A stretch of 64,000 nucleotides of DNA from contig NZ_JAKWBE010000005.1 in the NCBI RefSeq assembly GCF_022513565.1, positions 62,001 to 126,000 of the forward strand, in the 5' to 3' direction. Positions 16,696-24,782 of this stretch are shown here, piece by piece; the stretch's first letter is position 1; every line of letters begins with the position of its first letter. The notes under the pieces are model-generated. The model did not search any database. It worked only from the letters and a program-made list of their open reading frames with translations, and was not told the origin of the DNA. The position numbers were made by a program, and so were the translations under genes. Source of the stretch: Streptomyces gilvus (lineage in GTDB: Bacteria; Actinomycetota; Actinomycetes; Streptomycetales; Streptomycetaceae).

Positions 16696-17619
16696 ATGAA
16701 GACGACCGACACCCATGCCTCCGTACCGGCCGAGTCCGGGGCCACCGTCAGCAAGGTCGACGTCCCGGCCGCCAAGCCCGCGAAGGAGAAGACCGAGGGC
16801 AGGGTCCTCAACGTCTTCTCGCACGGGATGCTCGTCCTGTGGGCCTTCATGGTCGTGCTGCCGCTGCTGTGGGCGGTGATGACGTCCTTCAAGGACGACA
16901 GTTCCATCTTCAGCTCACCCTGGGCGCTGCCGGACAAGCTGCACTTCGACAACTGGGCGCGGGCCTGGACCGACGCCAACATGAGCGACTACTTCCTCAA
17001 CACCATCCTGGTGGTGGCGGGCTCGCTCATCGGCACCCTGGTGCTCGGCTCGATGGCGGCGTACGTCCTCGCCCGGTTCGACTTCCCGGGGAACCGCTTC
17101 ATCTATTTCCTCTTCATCGGCGGCATGAGCTTCCCGATCATGCTGGCGCTGGTCCCGCTGTTCTATGTCGTCAACAACATGGGCCTGCTGAACACGATCC
17201 ACGGGTTGATCCTGGTCTACATCGCCTACTCGTTGCCGTTCACGGTCTTCTTCCTGACGGCGTTCTTCCGCACTTTGCCGACCTCGGTCGCGGAAGCGGC
17301 CTTCGTCGACGGGGCCTCGCACACCCGCACGTTCTTCCAGATCATGCTGCCCATGGCCAAGCCCGGCCTGATCAGCGTGGGCATCTTCAATTTCCTCGGC
17401 CAGTGGAACCAGTACATGCTGCCCACGGTGCTCAACACCGACCCGGACAAGCGCGTGCTCACCCAGGGGCTTGTCCAGCTCGCGGCCAGCCAGGGGTACA
17501 AGGGCGACTGGTCCGGTCTCTTCGCGGGCCTGGTGATGGCGATGTTGCCCGTGCTGGCGGCGTACATCGTCTTCCAGCGGCAGGTGGTGCAGGGACTGAC
17601 GGCCGGCGCCCTCAAATAA
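16696..17619 (+). CDS. ngcG: Chitobiose/GlcNAc ABC importer permease NgcG
   Basis: A 307-residue MalG-type permease. A polar N-terminal tail of about 40 residues precedes six membrane segments, with an EAA loop AEAAFVDGASHTRTFFQI near residues 195-215. It is the last gene of the ngc operon. A bulged hairpin that can terminate transcription lies just downstream, separating it from rok7B7. Confidence 0.88.
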   Translation: MKTTDTHASVPAESGATVSKVDVPAAKPAKEKTEGRVLNVFSHGMLVLWAFMVVLPLLWAVMTSFKDDSSIFSSPWALPDKLHFDNWARAWTDANMSDYFLNTILVVAGSLIGTLVLGSMAAYVLARFDFPGNRFIYFLFIGGMSFPIMLALVPLFYVVNNMGLLNTIHGLILVYIAYSLPFTVFFLTAFFRTLPTSVAEAAFVDGASHTRTFFQIMLPMAKPGLISVGIFNFLGQWNQYMLPTVLNTDPDKRVLTQGLVQLAASQGYKGDWSGLFAGLVMAMLPVLAAYIVFQRQVVQGLTAGALK

Positions 17620-17636
17620 AGCCCGCGGGACTCCAC

Positions 17637-17672
17637 GAGCGCCGCTCCCTTTACCGGGGGGCGGCGCCGCTC
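17637..17672. terminator. Terminator-like hairpin after ngcG
   Basis: GAGC-GCCGCTCCC (17637-17649) pairs with the GGGGGCGGCGCCGCTC segment ending at 17672, leaving a 3-nt bulge. It sits 18 bp after the ngcG stop and ahead of rok7B7, so it probably ends the ngcEFG transcript. Confidence 0.55.
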
Positions 17673-17700
17673 ATATGTGCGTCCATACACCCGGATCCGG

Positions 17701-17714
17701 TTCAACCTCTTGAC
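17701..17714. promoter_or_regulatory. Candidate Rok7B7 autoregulatory site
   Basis: TTCAACCTCTTGAC contains the perfect arms TCAA-4-TTGA and lies about 90 bp upstream of the rok7B7 start. It shares TCTTGACG with a site ahead of xylF (19044-19052). ROK regulators commonly control their own gene and adjacent sugar operons. Confidence 0.4.
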
Positions 17715-17803
17715 GGGAGGCAACCCGAACGGCTCAGCTTAGAGTTCACTAGTTGGACATAGTCGGGGCCTCATCGAGGCGGTCCCGTGCGCAGGAGGTC
17801 GTC

Positions 17804-19003
17804 GTGGAGACTCCGGGGTCGCAGTCGTCGCTGCACCGAGCCAACCTGGAACGGGTCGTACGGGCCGTCCGGCTGGCCGGGTCCCTCACGCAGGCGGAGA
17901 TCGCGAGGACCACGGGCCTGTCCGCGGCGACGGTCTCCAACATCGTCCGTGAGCTCAAGGACGGCGGAACCGTCGAGGTCACGCCCACCTCGGCGGGCGG
18001 CCGCAGGGCCCGCAGCGTCTCGCTGAGCGGGGACGCCGGCATCGTCATAGGAGTCGACTTCGGGCACACGCACCTGCGGGTCGCCGTCGGCAACCTCGCC
18101 CATCAGGTGCTCGCCGAGGAGTCCGAGCCGCTGGACGTGGACGCCTCCTCGACCCAGGGCTTCGACCGGGCGGAGGAGCTGGTCAATCGCCTGATCAGCG
18201 CAACGGGCGTGGACCGCTCGAAGATCGCCGGGGTGGGCCTCGGCGTACCCGGGCCGATCGACGTGGAGTCCGGGACGCTGGGCTCCACGGCCATCCTGCC
18301 GGGCTGGACCGGCACCAGGCCCGCCGAGGAGCTGCGGGGGCGGCTCGGCGTGCCGGTGCACGTGGACAACGACGCGAACCTCGGCGCCCTCGGCGAGCTG
18401 GTCTGGGGCAGCGGCAGAGGCGTTCGTGATCTCGCGTACATCAAGGTCGCCAGCGGTGTGGGCGCCGGGTTGGTGATCAACGGGAAGATCTATCGCGGGC
18501 CGGGTGGCACAGCGGGAGAAATCGGTCATATTACTCTTGATGAATCCGGCCCCGTCTGCCGCTGCGGAAACCGGGGCTGCCTGGAGACCTTCGCGGCCGC
18601 GCGCTATGTGCTGCCGCTCCTCCAGTCCAGTCACGGCACGGATCTGACGATGGAAGGCGTCGTGCGGCTGGCCAGGGACGGAGACCCGGGCTGCCGTCGG
18701 GTGATCGCCGACGTCGGCCGCCACATCGGCTCTGGAGTCGCCAATCTCTGCAATCTGCTGAACCCGAGCCGGGTGGTGCTCGGCGGTGATCTCGCCGAGG
18801 CCGGTGAGCTGGTGCTCGGGCCGATCAGGGAGTCCGTCGGCCGCTACGCCATCCCCAGCGCGGCGCGCCAACTGTCCGTTCTCCCCGGGGCACTTGGGGG
18901 CCGTGCGGAGGTGCTCGGAGCACTCGCTCTCGCGCTCAGTGAGATGGGTGATTCGACCCTTTTGGACGGCACGCTCACTGCGGCGACCCCTGCCTTCACT
19001 TAG
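17804..19003 (+). CDS. rok7B7: ROK-family transcriptional regulator Rok7B7
   Basis: A 399-residue regulator. A winged helix-turn-helix (about 13-70; LTQAEIARTTGLSAATVSNI) is followed by a ROK sugar-kinase-like domain with the phosphate-loop-like GVDFGHTH and the zinc signature CRCGNRGCLE near residue 260. It sits between ngcEFG and xylFGH, the position of Rok7B7 (SCO6008) in S. coelicolor, which is known to affect xylose uptake, carbon catabolite repression and antibiotic production. The GTG at 17804 is preferred over an upstream TTG because AGGAGG lies 5 nt ahead of it. The effector is probably a sugar or sugar phosphate, but the ligand cannot be read from sequence. Confidence 0.85.
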   Translation: METPGSQSSLHRANLERVVRAVRLAGSLTQAEIARTTGLSAATVSNIVRELKDGGTVEVTPTSAGGRRARSVSLSGDAGIVIGVDFGHTHLRVAVGNLAHQVLAEESEPLDVDASSTQGFDRAEELVNRLISATGVDRSKIAGVGLGVPGPIDVESGTLGSTAILPGWTGTRPAEELRGRLGVPVHVDNDANLGALGELVWGSGRGVRDLAYIKVASGVGAGLVINGKIYRGPGGTAGEIGHITLDESGPVCRCGNRGCLETFAAARYVLPLLQSSHGTDLTMEGVVRLARDGDPGCRRVIADVGRHIGSGVANLCNLLNPSRVVLGGDLAEAGELVLGPIRESVGRYAIPSAARQLSVLPGALGGRAEVLGALALALSEMGDSTLLDGTLTAATPAFT

Positions 19004-19005
19004 AG

Positions 19006-19033
19006 AACGGATGGCACCGTTGCCATCTCGTTA
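19006..19033. terminator. Hairpin after rok7B7
   Basis: GATGGCA (19010-19016) pairs perfectly with TGCCATC (19022-19028), extended by AACG/CGTT outside with one bulged base. It starts 3 bp after the rok7B7 stop and may weaken read-through into xylF. Confidence 0.45.
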
Positions 19034-19038
19034 AGGAT

Positions 19039-19051
19039 TTACTTCTTGACG
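19039..19051. promoter_or_regulatory. Candidate Rok7B7 operator before xylF
   Basis: TTTACTTCTTGAC fits every position of the degenerate motif TTKAMKHSTTSAV that I recall being reported for S. avermitilis Rok7B7. A -35-like TTGACG (19047-19052) overlaps its right end, so binding could block RNA polymerase. It is 74 bp from the xylF start codon. The motif is recalled, not looked up. Confidence 0.45.
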
Positions 19052-19124
19052 TCGCACGTGTGGCCGAGTTGACTTCCAGCCACCTCGGCCGCAACGTCGC
19101 GGCCTCGTCAGGGAGGTTTCTGAA

Positions 19125-20237
19125 GTGAACACGCGTATGCGTCGTGCCGCGTTTGCCGTTGCTGCCGGTGCGATGGCCGTTTCGCTGGCCGCCTGTGGCT
19201 CTGCCAAGGAGTCCGGCAACAAGAGCAGCTCTTCGAGCTCGGCGTCCAAGAAGGGCGACAACATCAAGGTCGGTCTCCTGCTTCCGGAGAACCAGACCGC
19301 GCGTTACGAGAAGTTCGACAAGCCCCTGATCGAGAAGAAGGTCAAGGAGCTGACCAACGGCAAGGGCTCGGTCGTCTACGCCAACGCCAAGCAGGACGCC
19401 AGCCTCCAGGCCCAGCAGGTCGACACCATGGTCACCCAGAAGGTCGACGTGCTGATCGTGGACGCGGTGGACTCCGCGGCCATCAAGAACTCGGTCCAGA
19501 AGGCCAAGGACGCCGGCATCCCGGTCGTCGCCTACGACCGCCTCGCCCAGGGCCCGATCTCCGGCTACACGTCCTTCGACAACGAGACCGTCGGCAAGAC
19601 GCAGGGCCAGGCCCTGCTCACCGCCCTCGGCTCGAAGGCCAAGTCCGGCGACATCGTCATGATGAACGGCTCGGTCACCGACCCGAACGCCGCCCAGTTC
19701 AAGAAGGGCGCCCTCTCCGTCCTCCAGGGCAAGGTGAACATCGGCAAGTCCTACGACACCAAGGACTGGAAGCCGGAGAACGCCAACGCCAACATGGAGG
19801 CGGCGATCTCGGCCCTCGGCAAGAACAAGATCATCGGTGTCTACTCGGCCAACGACGGCATGGCCGGCGGTATCATCACCGCCCTCCAGGCCGCGGGCCT
19901 GAAGGTCCCGGTCACCGGCCAGGACGCGGAGCTCGACGCGGTGCAGCGCATCGTGACCGGCACGCAGTACATGAGCGTCTACAAGCCCTACCCGACCGAG
20001 GCCAACACCGTCGCGGAGATGGCCGTCGACATCGCCCAGGGCAAGGACCTCAGCTCCGTCGCCCCGGACAAGGTCGACAGCCCGACCAACAAGGGCATCC
20101 CGGCGAAGATCATCTCGGTCTACTCGCTGACCAAGGACAACATCAAGGACACCGTCATCAAGGACGGCATCTACACGGTGTCCGACATCTGCACGGCCCA
20201 GTACAAGGCCGCCTGCGACAAGATCGGCCTGAAGTAG
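19125..20237 (+). CDS. xylF: D-xylose-binding lipoprotein XylF
   Basis: A 370-residue periplasmic-binding-protein-like (type 1, ribose/xylose family) lipoprotein. The lipobox LAAC gives Cys24. The mature protein shows family landmarks such as YANAKQDASLQAQQ and YSANDGMAGG. It captures xylose for XylGH. The GTG at 19125 has GGGAGG upstream. It sits directly after rok7B7 and is separated from xylG by two strong hairpins, which fits the usual excess of binding protein over transporter. Confidence 0.92.
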   Translation: MNTRMRRAAFAVAAGAMAVSLAACGSAKESGNKSSSSSSASKKGDNIKVGLLLPENQTARYEKFDKPLIEKKVKELTNGKGSVVYANAKQDASLQAQQVDTMVTQKVDVLIVDAVDSAAIKNSVQKAKDAGIPVVAYDRLAQGPISGYTSFDNETVGKTQGQALLTALGSKAKSGDIVMMNGSVTDPNAAQFKKGALSVLQGKVNIGKSYDTKDWKPENANANMEAAISALGKNKIIGVYSANDGMAGGIITALQAAGLKVPVTGQDAELDAVQRIVTGTQYMSVYKPYPTEANTVAEMAVDIAQGKDLSSVAPDKVDSPTNKGIPAKIISVYSLTKDNIKDTVIKDGIYTVSDICTAQYKAACDKIGLK

Positions 20238-20259
20238 ACAGCGGCAGGTCCCTTCCCAG

Positions 20260-20289
20260 GTAGGGGAATTCGCTCTTGAATTCCCCTAC
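20260..20289. terminator. Perfect hairpin between xylF and xylG
   Basis: GTAGGGGAATTC (20260-20271) pairs perfectly over 12 bp with GAATTCCCCTAC (20278-20289) around a 6-nt loop. At 23 bp after the xylF stop it can act as a partial terminator or a 3'-end stabiliser that raises XylF relative to XylGH. Confidence 0.7.
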
Positions 20290-20313
20290 GGGACGCCCGC
20301 TCCGAAGGCTCCT

Positions 20314-20363
20314 CCGGCGCCCCGCGCATCACACAGCCCCGCAAGCTAGCTGCGGGGCGCCGG
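20314..20363. promoter_or_regulatory. Two mutually exclusive stems ahead of xylG
   Basis: CCGGCGCCCCGC (20314-20325) pairs perfectly over 12 bp with GCGGGGCGCCGG (20352-20363). The right arm can instead pair locally: CCCCGCA (20337-20343) with TGCGGGG (20351-20357). The xylG ribosome-binding site lies about 50 nt downstream. The geometry resembles an attenuator, but no leader peptide or known ligand-binding fold is evident. Confidence 0.45.
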
Positions 20364-20429
20364 ACGGATCAGCCCCCCAAACTTCTGCACAACCTCCCGC
20401 CGGGTCAGGCGGCGAAGGAGATGGTTCAC

Positions 20430-21212
20430 GTGTCCGCTACGCCCGTGCTGGCGTTGCGCGGGGTCTCCAAGCGGTTCGGTGCCGTCCAGGCGCTCACCGA
20501 CGTAGAGCTTGAGGTCCACGCCGGTGAGGTGGTCGCCCTGGTGGGCGACAACGGCGCCGGAAAGTCCACGCTGGTCAAGACGATCGCCGGCGTGCACCCC
20601 ATCGATGAGGGCGTCATCGAGTGGGACGGCAGGTCCGTCTCGATCAACAGGCCGCACGACGCGCAGAACCTGGGCATCGCGACGGTGTACCAGGACCTCG
20701 CGCTGTGCGACAACATCGACGTCGTGGGCAACCTGTACCTGGGCCGTGAGGTCCGCAAGTACGGCGTGCTCGACGAGGTCGAGATGGAGCGCCGCTCGCG
20801 CGAGCTGCTGGACCAGCTGTCCATCCGCATCCCCAGCGTGCGGATCCCGATCGCCTCGCTGTCGGGTGGTCAGCGCCAGACCGTCGCCATCGCCCGTTCC
20901 ATGCTGGGCGAGCCCAAGCTGGTCATCCTCGACGAGCCCACCGCCGCTCTCGGTGTCGAGCAGACCGCGCAGGTCCTCGACCTCGTGGAGCGGCTGCGGG
21001 AACGTGGTCACGCCGTGATCCTCATCAGCCACAACATGGCCGACGTGAAGGCCGTCGCCGACAAGGTGGCGGTGCTGCGTCTGGGTCGCAACAACGGCGT
21101 CTTCGAGGTCAAGTCGACCTCGCAGGAAGAGATCATCTCCGCCATCACCGGCGCCACGGACAACGCCGTGACCCGTCGTGCGGCGCGCACCTCCGGGGAG
21201 ATCAAGAAGTGA
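20430..21212 (+). CDS. xylG: D-xylose ABC importer ATPase XylG
   Basis: A 260-residue single-domain ATPase: Walker A GDNGAGKST (about residues 38-46), signature LSGGQ, Walker B LVILDEPTAAL, and a switch histidine in LISHN. It is half the length of the duplicated E. coli XylG, as is usual for actinobacterial xylose and ribose systems. The GTG at 20430 is chosen because GAAGGAG is 9 nt upstream; the ATG at 20421 would sit only 1-2 nt from it. The stop overlaps the xylH GTG. Confidence 0.92.
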   Translation: MSATPVLALRGVSKRFGAVQALTDVELEVHAGEVVALVGDNGAGKSTLVKTIAGVHPIDEGVIEWDGRSVSINRPHDAQNLGIATVYQDLALCDNIDVVGNLYLGREVRKYGVLDEVEMERRSRELLDQLSIRIPSVRIPIASLSGGQRQTVAIARSMLGEPKLVILDEPTAALGVEQTAQVLDLVERLRERGHAVILISHNMADVKAVADKVAVLRLGRNNGVFEVKSTSQEEIISAITGATDNAVTRRAARTSGEIKK

Positions 21213-22501
21213 GCATCGACAAGACCTCCACGCCTCCCGAGGACCACGTGGTGGAGAACCCCGAAGCCGCGGCCGGTGCCGCGACCGTGGTCGACCCCCG
21301 GCTGCTGGTGCGCGAACAGGGCTTCGCGGGGTACATCACCGAGTTCAAGCGCAAGATCAAGGCCGGTGACCTGGGCTCCATCCCGGTCGTCATCGGTCTG
21401 GCGGTCATCTGGATCATCTTCCAGAGCCTGAACTCCAACTTCCTGAGCGCGAACAACCTCTCCGACATCTCCGTCGCGATGGTCGGTACGGGCATGATCG
21501 CCGTCGGCATCGTCTTCGTGCTGCTGCTCGGCGAGATCGACCTGTCGGTCGGCTCCGTCTCCGGTGTCGCGGGCGCGAGCTTCGCCGTGCTGAACGTCAA
21601 CCACGGCATGAGCGAGTGGCTGGCGTTCGTCCTGGCGATCCTCACCGGCACCGTCGCCGGCGCGATCCACGGCTTCGTCTTCGCCAAGATCGGTGTGCCC
21701 GCGTTCGCGGTCACCCTGGCCGGCCTGCTGTTCTGGAACGGCTTCATGCTCCAGATCCTGGGCTCCAACGGCACGATCAACCTCAACAGCGACGGCATGG
21801 TCGCCAAGCTGACGACGTACTACTTCAGCGACGTGGCCGCCTCCTACGGCCTGGCCATCGCGGTGACCGCGCTGTTCTTCCTCAGCTCCTACTTCGGCAA
21901 CAAGCGCCGCGAGGCGGCCGGCGTGCCGTCCCGGCCGGTCAGCGAAACCATTCTCCGTACGGTGCTGCTGGCGATCGTCGCCTTCGCGGTGGCCATCATC
22001 TACAACCAGTACAAGGGCCTGCCGCTGGCCGTCGTGATCTTCGTCGGCGTGCTGCTGGTCACGGACTTCGTCCTGCGCCGCACGCCGTACGGCCGGAAGA
22101 TCTTCGCGCTCGGCGGCAGCGTCGAGGCCTCCCGGCGTGCCGGTATCAACGTGGAGATGGTCCGGATCTCGGTCTTCGCGATCTCCGGCACCTTCGCCGC
22201 GATCGGCGGTCTGTTCATCGCCTCGAAGATCGCCTCGGCCAACCAGGGCGCCGGTGGCGGTGACCTGCTGATGAACGCCATCGCGGCGGCCGTCATCGGT
22301 GGCACGTCCCTCTTCGGCGGCCGCGGCCGCACCTGGAACGCGCTCCTCGGTGTGCTGGTGATCGTCTCCATCCAGTACGGCCTGGCCCTGCAGGGCATCG
22401 CCTCGCCGGTGCAGTACATGATCACCGGTGGTGTTCTGCTGGCGACCGTCGTCATCGACGCGATCACCCGCAAGACGCAGAAGACGGCCGGACGCGCGTA
22501 A
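21209..22501 (+). CDS. xylH: D-xylose ABC importer permease XylH
   Basis: A 430-residue permease of the RbsC/XylH family with about ten membrane segments after a 60-residue cytosolic N-terminus. The characteristic segment LLLGEIDLSVGSVSG is present. The GTG at 21209 overlaps the xylG stop (GTGA). It forms the xylose channel and ends the xylFGH operon, followed immediately by a perfect terminator hairpin. Confidence 0.92.
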   Translation: MSIDKTSTPPEDHVVENPEAAAGAATVVDPRLLVREQGFAGYITEFKRKIKAGDLGSIPVVIGLAVIWIIFQSLNSNFLSANNLSDISVAMVGTGMIAVGIVFVLLLGEIDLSVGSVSGVAGASFAVLNVNHGMSEWLAFVLAILTGTVAGAIHGFVFAKIGVPAFAVTLAGLLFWNGFMLQILGSNGTINLNSDGMVAKLTTYYFSDVAASYGLAIAVTALFFLSSYFGNKRREAAGVPSRPVSETILRTVLLAIVAFAVAIIYNQYKGLPLAVVIFVGVLLVTDFVLRRTPYGRKIFALGGSVEASRRAGINVEMVRISVFAISGTFAAIGGLFIASKIASANQGAGGGDLLMNAIAAAVIGGTSLFGGRGRTWNALLGVLVIVSIQYGLALQGIASPVQYMITGGVLLATVVIDAITRKTQKTAGRA

Positions 22502-22513
22502 CCGACCGCACCC

Positions 22514-22544
22514 GATGCCCGGCACCCCACAGGTGCCGGGCATC
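22514..22544. terminator. Terminator of xylFGH
   Basis: A perfect 13-bp stem (GATGCCCGGCACC, 22514-22526, with 22532-22544) closes a 5-nt loop 12 bp after the xylH stop. Confidence 0.8.
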
Positions 22545-22678
22545 GTCGTGTCGTAGGACCGGCCGATCGTGGGTACAGCCGATCGCGTGACCCACGACGC
22601 ACCGCCCGGGCGTCACCCGCACAGGCGGAACATTAGACTCGACAAGCCCGGCAACAGCTCTACTGCAAGGAGGCACGG

Positions 22679-24598
22679 GTGCCGCTGCTGACCCGTATCA
22701 GGGGACCGCGCGATCTGGACCGGCTCAGCCCCGAGGAGCTGGTGCAGCTGGCAGAGGAGATCCGGACCTTCCTCGTCGACGCCGTCTCCAAGACCGGCGG
22801 CCACCTCGGCCCCAACCTCGGTGTGGTGGAGCTGACCATCGCCCTGCACCGGGTCTTCGACTCGCCCCGGGACAAGGTGCTGTGGGACACCGGCCACCAG
22901 TCCTACGTGCACAAGCTGCTCACCGGCCGCCAGGACTTCTCGCGGCTGAAGATGAAGGGCGGTCTGTCCGGCTACCCCTCGCAGGCCGAGTCCGAGCACG
23001 ACGTCATCGAGAACAGCCACGCCTCCACGGTCCTCGGCTGGGCCGACGGGCTCGCCAAGGCCAACCAGATCCTCGAGCGCGACGACCACGTGGTCGCCGT
23101 GATCGGTGACGGCGCGCTGACCGGCGGCATGGCCTGGGAGGCCCTCAACAACATCGCCGACGCCAAGGACCGCCCCCTCGTCATCGTCGTCAACGACAAC
23201 GAGCGCTCCTACGCGCCGACCATCGGCGGCCTCGCCAACCACCTCGCGACCCTGCGCACCACCGACGGCTACGAGCGCTTCCTGGCCCGCGGCAAGGACC
23301 TCCTGGGGCGCACCCCGGTCGTCGGCAAGCCCCTCTACGAGACCCTGCACGGCGCCAAGAAGGGCCTGAAGGACTTCATCGCGCCGCAGGGCATGTTCGA
23401 GGACCTGGGCCTGAAGTACGTCGGCCCCATCGACGGCCACGACATCGAGGCGCTGGAGTCCGCGCTGGCCCGCGCCAAGCGGTTCGGCGGCCCGGTGATC
23501 GTCCACTGCCTCACCGAGAAGGGCCGCGGCTACCAGCCCGCCCTCCAGGACGAGGCCGACCGCTTCCACGGCATCGGCCCCATCCACCCCGACACCGGCC
23601 TGCCCATCAAGGCCTCCGGCGCCGACTGGACCTCCGTCTTCGGCGACGAGATGGTCGAGCTCGGCAGGGAGCGGAACGACATCGTCGCCATCACGGCCGC
23701 GATGCTCCAGCCGGTCGGCCTGAAGAAGTTCGCGGACGCCTTCCCCGAGCGGATCTACGACGTCGGCATCGCCGAGCAGCACGGCGCCGTCTCCGCCGCC
23801 GGCCTCGCGCACGGCGGACTGCACCCCGTCTTCGCCGTGTACGCCACCTTCCTCAACCGCGCCTTCGACCAGGTCCTGATGGACGTGGCCCTGCACAGGT
23901 GCGGGGTGACCTTCGTCCTGGACCGGGCCGGTGTCACCGGCACCGACGGCGCCTCCCACAACGGCATGTGGGACATGTCGATCCTCCAGGTCGTCCCGGG
24001 TCTCAGGCTCGCCGCGCCGCGCGACGCCGACCAGGTGCGCGCCCAGCTCCGCGAGGCCGTCCAGGTGAAGGACGCGCCGACCGTGGTGCGCTTCTCCAAG
24101 GGCGCCGTCGGACCCGCCGTACCCGCCGTGGGACGGGTGGGCGGCATGGACGTCCTGCGCGAGCCGGGCACGGACACGCCGGACGTGCTGCTGGTCTCCG
24201 TGGGCGCGCTCGCGCCCATGTGCCTGGAGATCGCCGAGCTGCTGAAGAAGCAGGGCATCTCCACCACGGTCGTCGACCCGCGCTGGGTCAAGCCGGTGGA
24301 CGAGGCCATGGCCCCGCTCGCCGAGCGGCACCGGGTGGTCGTCACCGTCGAGGACAACTCCCGCGTCGGCGGCGTCGGTTCGGCGATCGCGCAGGCGCTG
24401 CGGGACGCGGGCGTCGACGTACCGCTGCGCGACTTCGGCATTCCGCCGCGCTTCCTCGACCACGCCTCCCGCGCCGAGGTGATGGCGGAGATCGGCCTCA
24501 CCGCCCCCGACATCGCCCGCCAGGTCACCGGACTCGTCTCCAGGCTCGACGGCCGTTACGACCGCACCGCCGCCGAGGTCGAACCCGCACGGGACTGA
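22679..24598 (+). CDS. dxs: 1-deoxy-D-xylulose-5-phosphate synthase
   Basis: A 639-residue thiamine-diphosphate enzyme that condenses pyruvate and glyceraldehyde-3-phosphate, the entry step of the MEP isoprenoid pathway. The TPP-binding motif GDGALTGG...NN, the substrate histidine in GHQSYVHK and the transketolase-type [10 protein letters not shown] segment are intact, and the length is normal. The GTG at 22679 is preceded by AAGGAGG. A -10-like TAGACT (22634-22639) marks its own promoter between the xylH terminator and the gene. A strong terminator follows. Confidence 0.95.
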   Translation: MPLLTRIRGPRDLDRLSPEELVQLAEEIRTFLVDAVSKTGGHLGPNLGVVELTIALHRVFDSPRDKVLWDTGHQSYVHKLLTGRQDFSRLKMKGGLSGYPSQAESEHDVIENSHASTVLGWADGLAKANQILERDDHVVAVIGDGALTGGMAWEALNNIADAKDRPLVIVVNDNERSYAPTIGGLANHLATLRTTDGYERFLARGKDLLGRTPVVGKPLYETLHGAKKGLKDFIAPQGMFEDLGLKYVGPIDGHDIEALESALARAKRFGGPVIVHCLTEKGRGYQPALQDEADRFHGIGPIHPDTGLPIKASGADWTSVFGDEMVELGRERNDIVAITAAMLQPVGLKKFADAFPERIYDVGIAEQHGAVSAAGLAHGGLHPVFAVYATFLNRAFDQVLMDVALHRCGVTFVLDRAGVTGTDGASHNGMWDMSILQVVPGLRLAAPRDADQVRAQLREAVQVKDAPTVVRFSKGAVGPAVPAVGRVGGMDVLREPGTDTPDVLLVSVGALAPMCLEIAELLKKQGISTTVVDPRWVKPVDEAMAPLAERHRVVVTVEDNSRVGGVGSAIAQALRDAGVDVPLRDFGIPPRFLDHASRAEVMAEIGLTAPDIARQVTGLVSRLDGRYDRTAAEVEPARD

Positions 24599-24617
24599 CG
24601 CGCGACCCGCCTCCCAT

Positions 24618-24657
24618 GGGCCGCTCTCGCCACCGCCAGGGGTGGTGAAAGCGGCCC
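24618..24657. terminator. Terminator of dxs
   Basis: A 17-bp stem (24618-24634 with 24641-24657, 15 of 17 paired) around the 6-nt loop GCCAGG, 20 bp after the dxs stop. Confidence 0.75.
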
Positions 24658-24690
24658 ATTCGCGTGAATCCGCCCGCGCCGGGGCATACG

Positions 24691-24734
24691 CTCCCCCAAC
24701 TCTCGACTTCGCTCGACCCGGGGGCACCCCCATC
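24691..24734. repeat. Streptomyces-type intergenic palindromic repeat
   Basis: The element runs CTCCCCCAACTCTCGACTTC and on through GCTCGACCCGGGGGCACC to CCCATC. I recall very similar short elements scattered between genes of many Streptomyces genomes. It lies just upstream of the permease gene; its function is unknown. Confidence 0.5.
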
Positions 24735-24782
24735 GCCCCCTCTCGATCATGTCGGGGACGACACAGCGTGGGAGGTACGCCC

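Noticed and set aside
17753..17803. Upstream TTG start for rok7B7
   Set aside because: The GTG at 17804 has AGGAGG at ideal spacing, and family homology begins after it.
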